Notes: generated from the letters alone by a model not told the origin. DNA of 64,000 nt from CAZFBA01 sp964517135 (GCA_964517135.1 CAZFBA010000019.1:1-64000); one strand, 5' to 3'. Shown: positions 23,908 to 33,455, counted from the stretch's first letter. Translations and numbers: made by a program.

Positions 23908-24495
23908 ATGACGGTAGATGAATGGCTCAAAAAATTAAATGATATTCTGGGTAATGACCTTTTTGATGAGCTAAAAGTAACTTATGTTCTGGCTGAAGAG
24001 GCTCATAAGGCTCAAAAAAGAAACAATGGCGAACCTTATATACTTCACCCGATAAGAGTTTGCATTATTCTGGCTGATGAACTTGATCTAAAAGATAGAA
24101 ATACATTAATGGCAGCTCTTTTGCATGATGTTGTTGAAGATACCCCTGTTACAATAGGAGAAATAGAAAACCTTTTTGGCAAAAAGGTTGCAGAATATGT
24201 GAATTTTCTTACCAAATCTGACGATTTTAATGAAAATATTGATAAACAAAAAGAATATTTTAAAAACCTGAAGAAAGCTCCCCGCAAAGTTCAGCTTATA
24301 AAGCTTGCAGATCGCCTTGATAACCTGAGAGATCTGGCCGGTTGTGGTGATGAAATGAAAATACGCAGGTATATGATGGATATGGCGTATAATTTTATGG
24401 AATGGTCTAAAAAGACAAGTCCTTATATTCATGCGGAGTATGAAGACCTGATGTTCCAGTATAAAGAAAAGTTTGGAGATTTTGAAATTAATTAA
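23908..24495 (+). CDS. SpoT/RelA-like HD-domain phosphohydrolase
   Basis: The 195-residue protein consists only of the HD hydrolase domain of the RelA/SpoT type: 'AHKAQKRNNGEPYILHPIRV' near residue 35, 'ALLHDVVEDTP' with the HD pair near 78, and 'LIKLADRLDNLRDL' near 135. It lacks synthetase, TGS and ACT domains, so it resembles small alarmone hydrolases (Mesh1-like) that may remove ppGpp, although other nucleotide substrates are possible. I use the ATG at 23908; a TTG at 23893 is also in frame and neither has a strong ribosome-binding site. It converges with the next gene with one base between stops. Confidence 0.85.
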   Translation: MTVDEWLKKLNDILGNDLFDELKVTYVLAEEAHKAQKRNNGEPYILHPIRVCIILADELDLKDRNTLMAALLHDVVEDTPVTIGEIENLFGKKVAEYVNFLTKSDDFNENIDKQKEYFKNLKKAPRKVQLIKLADRLDNLRDLAGCGDEMKIRRYMMDMAYNFMEWSKKTSPYIHAEYEDLMFQYKEKFGDFEIN

Positions 24496-24496
24496 T

Positions 24497-25183
24497 CTAG
24501 TGTGTTCCAGATAATTCTTCTGCTCTTTGGGTTTGTTTTCCGGTAATTTTTTCTTCTTTAATTTCGGGTTGTTCCTGTTTTGTTTCAATAAAGAGGTATT
24601 TGCTTTCAATAATAACAGGCAAACCTCTTATAATGCACAGGAAAACAGTGATATAAACGCTTATATAGGCAAAATAATAAATAAATGTTTTGAAAAGTCC
24701 AGGTTCAAAGGCAGGAATATTTGCTATGATGAGCAAACTGAAGGCAATACCTTTAAAAGCTGCATAGGCTCCCCTGCTAAAGTTTGATGCGACAAGAAAC
24801 TTACCGAGTGAAGATTTCATCATGGTTGTTTTGCCGAATGCTGTCAAACCCTGTTCAAGGGCAATGCTTCTGATACCGTCTACAACAAAGCTGCGAATAA
24901 CAACAACAATAGGTATCCAGACACTTACCCAGCCAAGAGCTGTAAAAGCTATCCAATAAATGTTTTCTACAATCCTGTCTCCAATAATATCAAGAACAGC
25001 TCCGAGTTTGGATGTCAGTTTGTATTTTCTTGCAATGTATCCGTCAAGACCATCCATTGTAATGGCTATAATAGTCATTACAAAAGACACAAGATAAACA
25101 ATAGTGTTTTCTTTAAACCAGAATAAAAGTGATATGGCTAAAATAACGATGATACATCTTAATAGAGTTACAAAATTGGCCAT
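24497..25183 (-). CDS. pgsA: CDP-alcohol phosphatidyltransferase (PgsA-like)
   Basis: The 228-residue integral membrane enzyme carries a perfect CDP-alcohol motif between residues 44 and 69 (D44, D47-G48, A51-R52, G61, D65, D69). It probably makes phosphatidylglycerol phosphate from CDP-diacylglycerol and glycerol-3-phosphate; other CDP-alcohol transferases share the motif, so the alcohol is not certain. About six membrane segments are visible, followed by a charged C-terminal tail of about 30 residues with several Glu, Gln and Lys. Its substrate would come from CdsA, encoded at 32598-33440. Confidence 0.85.
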   Translation of the reverse strand: MANFVTLLRCIIVILAISLLFWFKENTIVYLVSFVMTIIAITMDGLDGYIARKYKLTSKLGAVLDIIGDRIVENIYWIAFTALGWVSVWIPIVVVIRSFVVDGIRSIALEQGLTAFGKTTMMKSSLGKFLVASNFSRGAYAAFKGIAFSLLIIANIPAFEPGLFKTFIYYFAYISVYITVFLCIIRGLPVIIESKYLFIETKQEQPEIKEEKITGKQTQRAEELSGTH

Positions 25184-25300
25184 AATAATTGGTTCCTGAT
25201 AGTATTTGTGGTTATTTTCACGATAAAAATTTTTCTCAAACGTGAGGCACTATCTATTATAAATAATAAGCGTTGAGAATGCAAAAGAGAATTCAATTTA

Positions 25301-26191
25301 TTATTGATCAACCGGGTTTTTTTGAGCTGTTTTAATCAGCGGGTAATTGCATTTATCACAAACGGCAGGTAATTTATATTTTGGCAGGTTAAATTTTTGC
25401 CTTATTAAATGATGGCTACAGTTAGGACAGGTAAGGTATTCAGTTGATTGTGATACCTCTTTGGCAAAGAAATAAAATATATAAAGAAAAATAATGCTGA
25501 AAAAGAAGATTGTAGATACATTAGGCAGTAACTCAACAGCGAAATAGTAAAGTATAAAAAAGAGAAACATAGTAATAGAAATAATGAACCAGGTTTTAAT
25601 TAACCTGTAGAATATTATAAATCTGGGTTTGAATTCTTCAATTGTTTCTTCAGGTGTGCAGTGTCCATTAATACATTTGTCATCATAGTTTTCAGGGTCA
25701 TAGTGAAGTTCCAGGGTTGATAGAACATTTTTAGCATCTCGTGTATATTTATCATAATCCTGAATATTGCTGTATACTCTCGGGGTAGATGTTATAATTA
25801 CCTTTGTGGTATTCATTCTGGTTTCTTCAAGTTTTAGAGATAGTTTAGAAAACTCTGATTCCAGGTCAATTGTTTTCATATCTGAGTCACTATCTATGTA
25901 TTTAAGATCGTTCATAGATTTCAGTAGTGTGCGGGCAGATTTAAAAAGCTCATCAGCAGATCTTTGAAGCTCAAGAGTACGAGTATAGCTGGCATTACGT
26001 GCTATATATGGGCTAAAATAGTTTATCAGGCTAATAGGAACAAGCAATATAGCCAGGCTGACGCTTTTTATAAAAGCATCCACAACAGCATTGATGCTCA
26101 GTGTAACATTTGCAATGAGAAGAAAGATCAGAAATATTAAAAGTGTGTATTTGATAAGATTTTTAAGAATTAATAAAGAGAGTTTTTTCAT
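25301..26191 (-). CDS. Membrane protein with C-terminal zinc ribbon, function unknown
   Basis: The 296-residue protein has two N-terminal membrane segments (about 8-30 and 38-58), a helical extracytoplasmic or cytoplasmic domain (about 60-185), two more membrane segments (about 190-240) and a C-terminal zinc ribbon made of 'CPNCSHHLI' and 'CDKCNYPLI'. No family name comes to mind. It appears to be transcribed alone. Zinc-ribbon or zinc-finger membrane proteins recur in this window (see 42655-43245). Confidence 0.7.
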   Translation of the reverse strand: MKKLSLLILKNLIKYTLLIFLIFLLIANVTLSINAVVDAFIKSVSLAILLVPISLINYFSPYIARNASYTRTLELQRSADELFKSARTLLKSMNDLKYIDSDSDMKTIDLESEFSKLSLKLEETRMNTTKVIITSTPRVYSNIQDYDKYTRDAKNVLSTLELHYDPENYDDKCINGHCTPEETIEEFKPRFIIFYRLIKTWFIISITMFLFFILYYFAVELLPNVSTIFFFSIIFLYIFYFFAKEVSQSTEYLTCPNCSHHLIRQKFNLPKYKLPAVCDKCNYPLIKTAQKNPVDQ

Positions 26192-26491
26192 ATGATATAA
26201 AAATTAGGTTTTATTCCTTGTTTTCTATTACTATAACACCTTTTCAGTAAAGGGTCTAAATTGTGAATATTTTGTTATCGCTGGCTTAGATTCGTTTTTC
26301 TGTTTGGCTTTTCCTGTGTTTATACTACAAATGCATAGTTGAGGGGTTTGTTGACTGATGTTTAATAATTCTTCATATTTACTTTATTCTTTTAAACTTT
26401 ATTTGAAAGAGGTCGATTATAAAAACAGAACACTTTGCAAGCGGTGGGTTAGTGAAAAAAGCTAGCCCATCTATTATTGAAGGAGTTTTTG

Positions 26492-26854
26492 TTGATATCG
26501 GGTATTACAACCTTTAACGGTATAGAGGCATCTGTAAGCGGCATCAATGGTGGGCGTGTTGTTCAGGTGGTTGCGGCTGGCAATATTGCAAATGTTCATT
26601 CACAAGACTATCAGGCAGCAAGAGTAGATTTGTCGTCAGTTGCAACAGGTGGAGTAAGTGCCTCTGTAAGTATTAGTGATGACCCACCTCTTGAGTTCTA
26701 CAACCCGGATGGCTCAAAGACCACTTTCTCCAATGTAGATCTTGTCACAGAGATTACTTCAATGAAAATGGGTGAATTGATGGTCAATGCTAATGCTGCA
26801 GCCTACAAAATACAGGCAGATTCTATAGGCACTATTCTTGATACATTTGGTTGA
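26492..26854 (+). CDS. Orphan flagellar rod/hook-like protein (FlgC-type C-terminal domain)
   Basis: The 120-residue protein begins like axial flagellar proteins: MISGITTFNGIEASVSGI, then 'AGNIANVHSQDYQA'. It ends with the rod C-terminal signature 'FSNVDLVTEITSM' and 'MVNANAAAYKIQADS'. It matches the short orphan family with a 'flagellar basal body rod C-terminal domain' found in several phyla, outside flagellar operons. No flagellar gene is nearby. Translation most likely starts at the TTG at 26492, six bases after AAGGAG; the more distal TTG at 26477 lies before that site. The role in a cell without visible flagellar genes is unknown. Confidence 0.78.
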   Translation: MISGITTFNGIEASVSGINGGRVVQVVAAGNIANVHSQDYQAARVDLSSVATGGVSASVSISDDPPLEFYNPDGSKTTFSNVDLVTEITSMKMGELMVNANAAAYKIQADSIGTILDTFG

Positions 26855-26869
26855 TTAAGCTTATAAAAC

Positions 26870-27280
26870 TTATTGTTCCAGTTTTTGCCCGCAGTTACGG
26901 CAAAACTTGTCAGTATAACTAACTTTGTTGCCACAGTTTGGGCAAAATTCCTTTTGTGAAGGCTCTGACTGGTCGACTTTTTGCTTGGCTTCTTTGATGC
27001 TGCGGTCGAGTTCTTCTTTCTTTTCGCTGATCTGTTTATTTATCTCTTTTATATCTCCAACAATTTTATTTATTTCTTCTTCAGAGATATTTTCAGTATT
27101 TTCGACTTTTCTAAAGGTAAGACTGCCCAATTCTTCTAGTTTTCTCTTTCGTTGTCTGGCTAAATCATTAATCTGGTTCTTGACTTTAGAGACCTCAAAC
27201 ATCTCTGTTACTTTGCCTGAAAGTTTATCCATTGAACTATTAATATCTTTTAGCAGGTTTTCAATAAAATCAGTTGACAT
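26870..27280 (-). CDS. Coiled-coil protein with C-terminal double-CxxC zinc ribbon
   Basis: The 136-residue protein is a soluble helical/coiled-coil protein (about residues 5-105) followed by a zinc ribbon 'CPNCGNKVSYTDKFCRNCG'. It is the last gene of the long pyrH-to-here operon, 17 bases after the preceding TPR gene. It faces the flagellar-like gene with 15 bases between stops. No specific function can be assigned; such proteins often act as assembly or scaffold factors. Confidence 0.72.
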   Translation of the reverse strand: MSTDFIENLLKDINSSMDKLSGKVTEMFEVSKVKNQINDLARQRKRKLEELGSLTFRKVENTENISEEEINKIVGDIKEINKQISEKKEELDRSIKEAKQKVDQSEPSQKEFCPNCGNKVSYTDKFCRNCGQKLEQ

Positions 27281-27297
27281 AAGTTCTCCTTTTCCCT

Positions 27298-29274
27298 TTA
27301 TTGTAATAAATCTCCACTTTCTTCTTCTTCATTTTCCATTATATTTTCGATATCGGTGTTTTCTAAATCATTATAGTATTGATCGATGATTTTTTTAAGC
27401 TCTTTTTCTTCTTCTTTAATTTGCTGGTTAATTTCTTCGATGTGCTTTTTATCAAGAATTTCAGAGTATTTCTCCATAAGTTTGTCTATTTTTTTAGGTC
27501 CGGGTGCATTTTTATAAGGGTTGATTGGTTGTAACTTAATAAAGAGCTTTAATTCATCAATTGCTTTTTTGAATTCTTTTATACTGGCGTAGTGTCTGGC
27601 TAAAAGGTAGTGGGCTTTTGCACTTTGAGGATAGAAGTTAATTATTTCTTGCAGGCTGTCAATCATTTGTTTATGGTATGTTTCAGTTTTAGGTATTTTA
27701 TAAAGATCATCAAACATTGCATTTGCCCGGTCTTTAGTTTTCGCAATATTAGTCAGGCCAGTAATAGCGTTTTCATTTCCTGTAAGTTTTCTTGCTCTAT
27801 CATAAATAGCCCTTGAGGCAAAAAGTTCATGATATGTGTAAAGCCTGTCTGCAAGCCATACCAGTTTTGATGAAGCCTGTTCATAGTCATCTTCGGTTGA
27901 ATAATGCGAGATATATTTATCTATAGCAGATTTTAGAATGTCACTGGCACTGAAATAGTCCTGTAAAAGAAACAGAGCCTCGCCTTTTGCTGCATAATCT
28001 TCAGGCTTTTCGGGTTGCAGAGCTGCTATTTCTTCCAGGCTTGCTCTGGATTCAGGAGTGACACCCTGTCTGGCTATTAAAAATTTTTGCCAGTTTACTT
28101 TAATTTCGTGATTATCTGCTTTGAATTCTTGCAGGTTTTTTGCCAGAAAGTCTTTATCAAGATACCAGTTTTTGTGATCCATTTTATTTTCACGACTTAG
28201 AAGATAATGATAAGAGCAAAGCCCTTCAAAACCTGTTTGATTAGAGGGTTCAATTTTGAGTATCTTTGTAAATGCTGGCCTTGTATGAATATAATCTTTG
28301 TTTCTTAAGTAATTGCGGGCCTGAGTCATAAACTGTTCCATTATACCGTAGTCAATATCTATAGCCCTGCGATATGCCTCAATGGATTTCTTTTCTTCTC
28401 CCATAATTTCAAATAAGTGTGCCATTCGTGTGAAAGCATCTACGTAGTTTGGCTTGATCTTGAGGGTTTTTGTGTACTCTTCAATGGCTTTTTCATGGTT
28501 AGCAAGTTTCTCATACATTAGCCCTAGCAGAAAATGAACTTTATAGGTCATGTAGATATCATAAAATTGGCCTTTTTCAATAAAATGTATTGCCTGTCTG
28601 TATTGCCTGGATTCAGCCAGCATTTTCCCCAGAGACTTATATGCTCTTGGAGATTTTGTATCCAGACTTATAGCACGCTCAAATTGTTTTATAGCAAGTT
28701 CTGGTTTATTTAATCTGGTATACAAAATGCCAAGATTAACGTATGCATCAGCATCCTGGGGGTTAATATCCAGAGCTTTCTGAAATGCTGAAAGTGCTTT
28801 ATCATAATTTTTATTTTCTATTTCAAGCAGGCCAAGAGTTGTGTAAATTTGAGCATTATATTTATCAATTTCTAAGGCCTTTTTAATAGCTTTATTAGCA
28901 TTTTTAAGTAATACTTGTGAGCTTTCAGGGTTTTCATTAGACCAGAGATAATAGTTATAAGCCAGTCTTTCATATGCCTGTGCATTACCTTTGCTGGTAT
29001 TAATGACACCAAGAAAAAGCTCTTCAGCCTTAACAAATTCAGACTGCTTCATATAGAGAGTTCCCAGGGCCAGCATCGCCGGAGTATATTGCGGGCTTTT
29101 ACTCAGCAATGCAACATATACTGCTTGAGCCTGATGCAGCTTGTTTTGTTTTAATAGGTCTTCTGCAAGAAGCATCTCTTCTGTATACGGAGCATAGTTT
29201 GATGCAGTACTCATACCTGTGTTTACGAGCAGTATAACAATTATTAATGCTTGAAATAGTTGTCTTTTCATCAA
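27298..29274 (-). CDS. Exported TPR-repeat protein
   Basis: The 658-residue protein has a signal peptide (about 1-25) and tandem TPR units across about residues 30-330 and again at about 420-610. A repeating pattern with 'ALxIxPxxxxAYxxLG' is evident in the first block. The tail is highly acidic and Lys/Glu-rich. It should lie in the periplasm as a protein-binding scaffold. It is the seventh gene of a chain from pyrH, 12 bases after a second TPR gene and 17 bases before a zinc-ribbon gene. Confidence 0.8.
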   Translation of the reverse strand: MMKRQLFQALIIVILLVNTGMSTASNYAPYTEEMLLAEDLLKQNKLHQAQAVYVALLSKSPQYTPAMLALGTLYMKQSEFVKAEELFLGVINTSKGNAQAYERLAYNYYLWSNENPESSQVLLKNANKAIKKALEIDKYNAQIYTTLGLLEIENKNYDKALSAFQKALDINPQDADAYVNLGILYTRLNKPELAIKQFERAISLDTKSPRAYKSLGKMLAESRQYRQAIHFIEKGQFYDIYMTYKVHFLLGLMYEKLANHEKAIEEYTKTLKIKPNYVDAFTRMAHLFEIMGEEKKSIEAYRRAIDIDYGIMEQFMTQARNYLRNKDYIHTRPAFTKILKIEPSNQTGFEGLCSYHYLLSRENKMDHKNWYLDKDFLAKNLQEFKADNHEIKVNWQKFLIARQGVTPESRASLEEIAALQPEKPEDYAAKGEALFLLQDYFSASDILKSAIDKYISHYSTEDDYEQASSKLVWLADRLYTYHELFASRAIYDRARKLTGNENAITGLTNIAKTKDRANAMFDDLYKIPKTETYHKQMIDSLQEIINFYPQSAKAHYLLARHYASIKEFKKAIDELKLFIKLQPINPYKNAPGPKKIDKLMEKYSEILDKKHIEEINQQIKEEEKELKKIIDQYYNDLENTDIENIMENEEEESGDLLQ

Positions 29275-29286
29275 AATCCAGGTTTA

Positions 29287-31161
29287 TCAGGTAAAATACA
29301 CAACAATAATAGTAATAGCTATTATTACTAATAACAAGAGTGCTATTTTGGTTATGTTTGAAATTAACATTATTTGCTTCATCCTCACTACAAAAGGATG
29401 TTTTGGGTTAATCGCAATGGCTTCTTTGAGGTATTCTTTAGCTTTTGAAAAGTCTTTTTTATTGAAATAAGCATAAGAAAGATAGGCGTAGACATCATCT
29501 TTATTAGTATTGAATTTTAAAGCTTCATCAAAACAGTCTATAGCTTTCTCTATATCTTTATTTTCCAGATAAGATCTTCCTAAAAGTATGAATGAAAGAG
29601 GGTTATAAGGCTGATAATAAAGTGCTTTTTCTGCGTATTTAATAGCTTCTGCAAATTGATTATTGATAAAGTGGTAATAAGCAAAAGTAATATTGGCAGT
29701 AAAATTGCCAGAATCTATTTCAAGTGATTTGTTCAAGTGTTTTAAGCCCTCTTCATTATCACCTAGGTTAATATAAAGATGGCCAAGGCCTGCGTATACC
29801 TCTTCATTGTCAGGGTTTATATCAATAGCTTTTTTAAAACTTTCTATAGCTGCTGGATGGTTTCCATCTGTGAAATGTAAAGTAGCTTTGCTTGAATAAT
29901 ATAGAGCACTTTCTGGGTTTATAACAGCTATATTTTCAACAGTTTCTCTGACAAGTTCAGACTCTCCTCTAAGAAGAGCAATGCTTGCAAAAAGATCATA
30001 AGATGCTTCATCCAGTGAATAGGATAACAGCTTCTCAGCATTTGATTTAGCTTTAGAAAGTTGAAGCTTTTCAAAGTATATTTCAGTTAAAAGATAATAA
30101 TTATAAGGGTTTTGCGGATCAATAATCTTTGCTTTTTCAAGCCGGGTAATTGCATCAAGATTATTATCCTGCAAGTAGTAATTAACTGCTGAATAATAGA
30201 GTTCATAAAGAACTTTAATGTTTTCCGGGCCAGTTTTACTGTAATGATCAATATTAATTTCAATTTCTGGATACTTTTCATAGATATCAATTAATGCCTG
30301 ATAGGCGTAATAATTTCTTCTATCAAGTTTGAGAGCCTGCTTAATATTGTTAATAGATAGTTCCAGGTTGTTAGTTAGCAGATAAACAAGACCAAGGTTG
30401 AGATAAGCATAGCTGCCCATAATGTTTGCATTTAATTTTCGCTGATAATGCCTTATTAAATAGGTTTTTTTGTCTATTTTATGAAATTTAGAGTCTTTTG
30501 AATCAGGAAAAACCCTTTTAATACGGTTGTTGTAGTTCTTAAGAATGTTGTTTAATTCTATGTTTGATAGTGATGCAATATATCCGCTACCTGTTGATGT
30601 TTTTTCTTCAAGATTTACTGGATTAAGACTCCAGGCTGAAGCAACACTTAGAACTGTTTCCTCGTCAGGTATCCATTGAGATTCTTTAATAGCAGAGAAT
30701 TTAAAATGTTTTTCAATATCTGTTAACTCTCCTTCATCGATAAGTATTTCACCTGTTTTACCCAAATATACAAAGGTTCTAAGAGAAGATCCATTTCTTG
30801 AAAGCATCCACTGGCTGAGTTTTACTGTCCTGTGTGTGCCAAAAGCCTGGGCTTCTTCAAATGTTTCACTTAAGTAGTTTAATAAATTTTTTATGCTGGT
30901 GGCATTTTCTGGTGTATCTGTAAGAAATAACGGGCTAACAAGAAAGATCCAGCCGTTAACCGGCGGGCTTATAAAGACAGGAAAATCAGGTTCAAGTTCT
31001 GAATTATGGCTATATGCTTTTTTGATGCCATCCTGCCAGTTTGTTAGCTCTTTATTATTTAATTTCATTGCCTGAAGAAGATCAGTTTGACGGCAAGACC
31101 TTACAGCAAGCCATCCCATCTTATAACCAAATGATACAGGATTATTTATATTCTCAGACAA
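29287..31161 (-). CDS. TPR protein with a conserved N-terminal domain and C-terminal membrane anchor
   Basis: The 624-residue protein has no signal peptide. Residues 1-190 form a separate domain with 'FISPPVNGWIFLVSP' (about 63-77) and 'EAQAFGTHRTVKLSQWM' (about 108-124), a pattern I have seen in uncharacterised proteins of other phyla. TPR units follow from about 240 to 590, and the last 25 residues are one hydrophobic segment. It is thus tail-anchored, with the repeats facing the cytoplasm. It follows rpe by 24 bases and precedes the exported TPR gene by 12. The N-terminal domain's function is unknown. Confidence 0.78.
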   Translation of the reverse strand: MSENINNPVSFGYKMGWLAVRSCRQTDLLQAMKLNNKELTNWQDGIKKAYSHNSELEPDFPVFISPPVNGWIFLVSPLFLTDTPENATSIKNLLNYLSETFEEAQAFGTHRTVKLSQWMLSRNGSSLRTFVYLGKTGEILIDEGELTDIEKHFKFSAIKESQWIPDEETVLSVASAWSLNPVNLEEKTSTGSGYIASLSNIELNNILKNYNNRIKRVFPDSKDSKFHKIDKKTYLIRHYQRKLNANIMGSYAYLNLGLVYLLTNNLELSINNIKQALKLDRRNYYAYQALIDIYEKYPEIEINIDHYSKTGPENIKVLYELYYSAVNYYLQDNNLDAITRLEKAKIIDPQNPYNYYLLTEIYFEKLQLSKAKSNAEKLLSYSLDEASYDLFASIALLRGESELVRETVENIAVINPESALYYSSKATLHFTDGNHPAAIESFKKAIDINPDNEEVYAGLGHLYINLGDNEEGLKHLNKSLEIDSGNFTANITFAYYHFINNQFAEAIKYAEKALYYQPYNPLSFILLGRSYLENKDIEKAIDCFDEALKFNTNKDDVYAYLSYAYFNKKDFSKAKEYLKEAIAINPKHPFVVRMKQIMLISNITKIALLLLVIIAITIIVVYFT

Positions 31162-31185
31162 AGAGACTCCTTATGGGTTATTAAA

Positions 31186-31842
31186 CTATTTTGAAAAGCT
31201 TTTTAGCTGTTGAATAACCTGTTTTCTGTCGCAAGCATTGAATATTGCGTTTCCTGCAACCAGAACCCGGGCACCTGCCCTGTAAACTATTTCTCCTGTT
31301 TCGGGGTTTATACCGCCATCAACCTCTAAATGGATATTATAACCTGATTGATCAATTAATTTTCTTGCATATTCAATCTTTTTTACCAGAGAAGGTATAA
31401 ACTTTTGTCCACCAAAGCCGGGATTGACTGTCATTATGAGGATAAGATCTACCTGATCAAGAATGTATTCTATACTTGATAAAGGCGTAGAAGGGTTGAG
31501 TGCAACTCCTGCCTTGACACCCTGATCTCTGATAACTGAAAGAGTTCTATGTAGGTGCTTACAGGCCTCAGGATGTACAGTTAGAAGGTTTGCACCGGCT
31601 TTTGAAAAGTCTTCAATGTATCTTTCTGGCTGTTCAATCATAAGGTGAACATCAAAAGGCAGAGAAGTATATTTTCTTAGTGATTTTACTACGACAGGCC
31701 CTACAGTAATGTTAGGGACGAAATTGCCGTCCATAACATCAATGTGGATCCAGTCTGCGCCGGCTTTTTCTATGGAGTTAATTTCTTTTTTTAGATCTGC
31801 AAAATCAGCTGAAAGCACTGATGGTGCAATTAGAATACTCAT
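31186..31842 (-). CDS. rpe: Ribulose-phosphate 3-epimerase
   Basis: The 218-residue TIM-barrel enzyme interconverts ribulose-5-phosphate and xylulose-5-phosphate in the pentose phosphate pathway. Signatures are 'APSVLSADFADLKKE', 'WIHIDVMDGNFVPNI' (metal-binding Asp), 'MTVNPGFGGQKFIP' and 'LEVDGGINPETG'. The length is typical. It is co-transcribed with rnc (6-base gap) and with the TPR gene that follows. Confidence 0.97.
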   Translation of the reverse strand: MSILIAPSVLSADFADLKKEINSIEKAGADWIHIDVMDGNFVPNITVGPVVVKSLRKYTSLPFDVHLMIEQPERYIEDFSKAGANLLTVHPEACKHLHRTLSVIRDQGVKAGVALNPSTPLSSIEYILDQVDLILIMTVNPGFGGQKFIPSLVKKIEYARKLIDQSGYNIHLEVDGGINPETGEIVYRAGARVLVAGNAIFNACDRKQVIQQLKSFSK

Positions 31843-31848
31843 AAATAT

Positions 31849-32601
31849 TTATTCCTCTTCTGGTGTAAAGAATACTTCATCTTCTTCCTCTTCTAGCTTA
31901 AGCAGGGCTTCACGTGCAGCGTTTTGCTGGGCCTCTTTTTTTGATTTTCCAGTACCTATACCGAATGTTTGATCATTAATTTCAACAGCTATCTCAAAAG
32001 TTTTATCGTGAGGTGGGCCAGATTCTTTAACAACTTTATAAATTGGTAGTTGTCCGTCTTTAGCTTGAGTATATTCCTGCAAAACGGCTTTATAGTTTTC
32101 TTTTGTGGCGTCCCGATCGATATTAGTTACTTCATCAGCCAGGAGTTTTAGCAGCAGATCCTGAATATCGACCATTTTTCCATCGAGATAGAGAGCTCCG
32201 AGCAGGGCTTCAAAAGCGCAGGCTAGAGTTGAAGAGCGTTTTCTGCCTCCGGCTTTTGCTTCGTGGTAACCAAGTTTAAGGTATAGGCCAAGGTCGATAT
32301 TTTCAGCAATCTTGCTTAGCACGTTATCACTAATCAGAATAGCTCTAATTTTGGTCATTTCACCTTCCTGATAGTCAGGAAATCTTTGAAAGAGGTATTC
32401 ACTGGCAACGAGTTTTAGAACAGCATCCCCTAAAAATTCCAGTCGTTCGTTATTTTCAGTAGGTGGCAATTTATTTTCAAATGTATAAGAGCTATGAGTC
32501 AGAGCTTTATCAAGCAGGCCAAGGTCATCACACCATATATGCAGGCCATCGAGAAATTCTTCAAGCTGTTCAATCCTATTTACAGGCAAGTTGTGCATCA
32601 T
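31849..32601 (-). CDS. rnc: Ribonuclease III
   Basis: The 250-residue enzyme has the RNase III signature 'NNERLEFLGDAVLKLVASE' near residue 49, a second catalytic acidic stretch around 'CAFEALLGALYLDGK', and a C-terminal double-stranded RNA-binding domain (about 170-238, 'GTGKSKKEAQQNAAREAL'). It cleaves dsRNA in rRNA processing. I chose the ATG that overlaps the cdsA stop as ATGA (32598-32601), with AGGG five bases upstream; a start at 32625 would lie inside cdsA without a ribosome-binding site. It ends in an acidic tail. Confidence 0.96.
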   Translation of the reverse strand: MMHNLPVNRIEQLEEFLDGLHIWCDDLGLLDKALTHSSYTFENKLPPTENNERLEFLGDAVLKLVASEYLFQRFPDYQEGEMTKIRAILISDNVLSKIAENIDLGLYLKLGYHEAKAGGRKRSSTLACAFEALLGALYLDGKMVDIQDLLLKLLADEVTNIDRDATKENYKAVLQEYTQAKDGQLPIYKVVKESGPPHDKTFEIAVEINDQTFGIGTGKSKKEAQQNAAREALLKLEEEEDEVFFTPEEE

Positions 32602-33440
32602 AATAACCCTGTTAACACTACCCATTTAATGTAGTAATATGCCGCCGGGCCTGAAAAAATGTAACTATCTGCTCTATCAAGAATGCCACCGTGTCCCGGG
32701 ACTATATCGCCTGAGTCTTTAACACCAGCATCTCTTTTTATAAGTGACTCACAGAGGTCTCCTAGTTGAGCAAATATTACAATAATTATTCCCAGTATAA
32801 GACTATGAATAATATTGAGATCGGTAACCAGACTCATTAATACTGCCATAATTATACCAGAAAGAGTTCCACCGATGGCACCTTCGATTGTTTTTTTAGG
32901 GCTAATGTTTTCACAAAGTTTATGTTTGCCATATTTTTTGCCAATAAAGTAGGCTCCTATATCAGAGGTCCAGATGGTCATAAATGTTAGCAATAGATAG
33001 CCAGCACCGCCTGATAATAATGGCAGGGTGGGTTCAGGGCCTGCAGCTGTAAGGTTTCTCAGCAGCAGAAAATGAACAGGGAGCAAACCTGTATAGAAAA
33101 CGGCAAATATGGTTGCGGTTATATCATTAATTGTAGTTTTTCGTTTAACAAACAAGAAGTTTATGAAGATAATAATAATGCCAAAAGAGGTGATTATACC
33201 GAAATAGCCGGGTTTATTAATGTATCCTGCAACAATAAAGAGGAAAGCAAAGAGATAAATCAGGGTTTGTGCCGGGTAGATTTCTTTATGGTTTAGCAGT
33301 CTGGTTAATTCATCGATTCCAACGACGATTAAGATAATCATATAGAGTCCGAAAAGCCAGCTGCCGTAAATAGCAGCAGCAATTGTAACCGCCATAAAAA
33401 TGATGGCGGTTAAGACTCTTCTCCGGCTAATGAATTCCAT
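32598..33440 (-). CDS. cdsA: Phosphatidate cytidylyltransferase
   Basis: The 280-residue membrane enzyme makes CDP-diacylglycerol, the precursor of phospholipids. It has about eight membrane segments and the CdsA signature in the C-terminal third, with 'KTIEGAIGGTLSG' and 'AQLGDLCESLIKRDAGVKDSGD' before 'PGHGGILDRADS'. The position after frr matches the frr-uppS-cdsA order of many bacteria, but no uppS lies between them here. I use the ATG at 33440. A TTG at 33449 is in frame. Its stop overlaps the rnc start. Confidence 0.95.
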   Translation of the reverse strand: MEFISRRRVLTAIIFMAVTIAAAIYGSWLFGLYMIILIVVGIDELTRLLNHKEIYPAQTLIYLFAFLFIVAGYINKPGYFGIITSFGIIIIFINFLFVKRKTTINDITATIFAVFYTGLLPVHFLLLRNLTAAGPEPTLPLLSGGAGYLLLTFMTIWTSDIGAYFIGKKYGKHKLCENISPKKTIEGAIGGTLSGIIMAVLMSLVTDLNIIHSLILGIIIVIFAQLGDLCESLIKRDAGVKDSGDIVPGHGGILDRADSYIFSGPAAYYYIKWVVLTGLL

Positions 33441-33455
33441 TAATTTCAAGTTTAA

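Noticed and set aside
24106..24609. Antisense open frame opposite the SpoT-like HD gene
   Set aside because: The sense gene has full family motifs. The antisense translation is low-complexity and overlaps two real genes.
26261..26278. Possible third Rex operator upstream of the flagellar-like gene
   Set aside because: The left half TTGTGAA is perfect, but the right half reads TTGTTAT rather than TTCACAA, so symmetry is absent.
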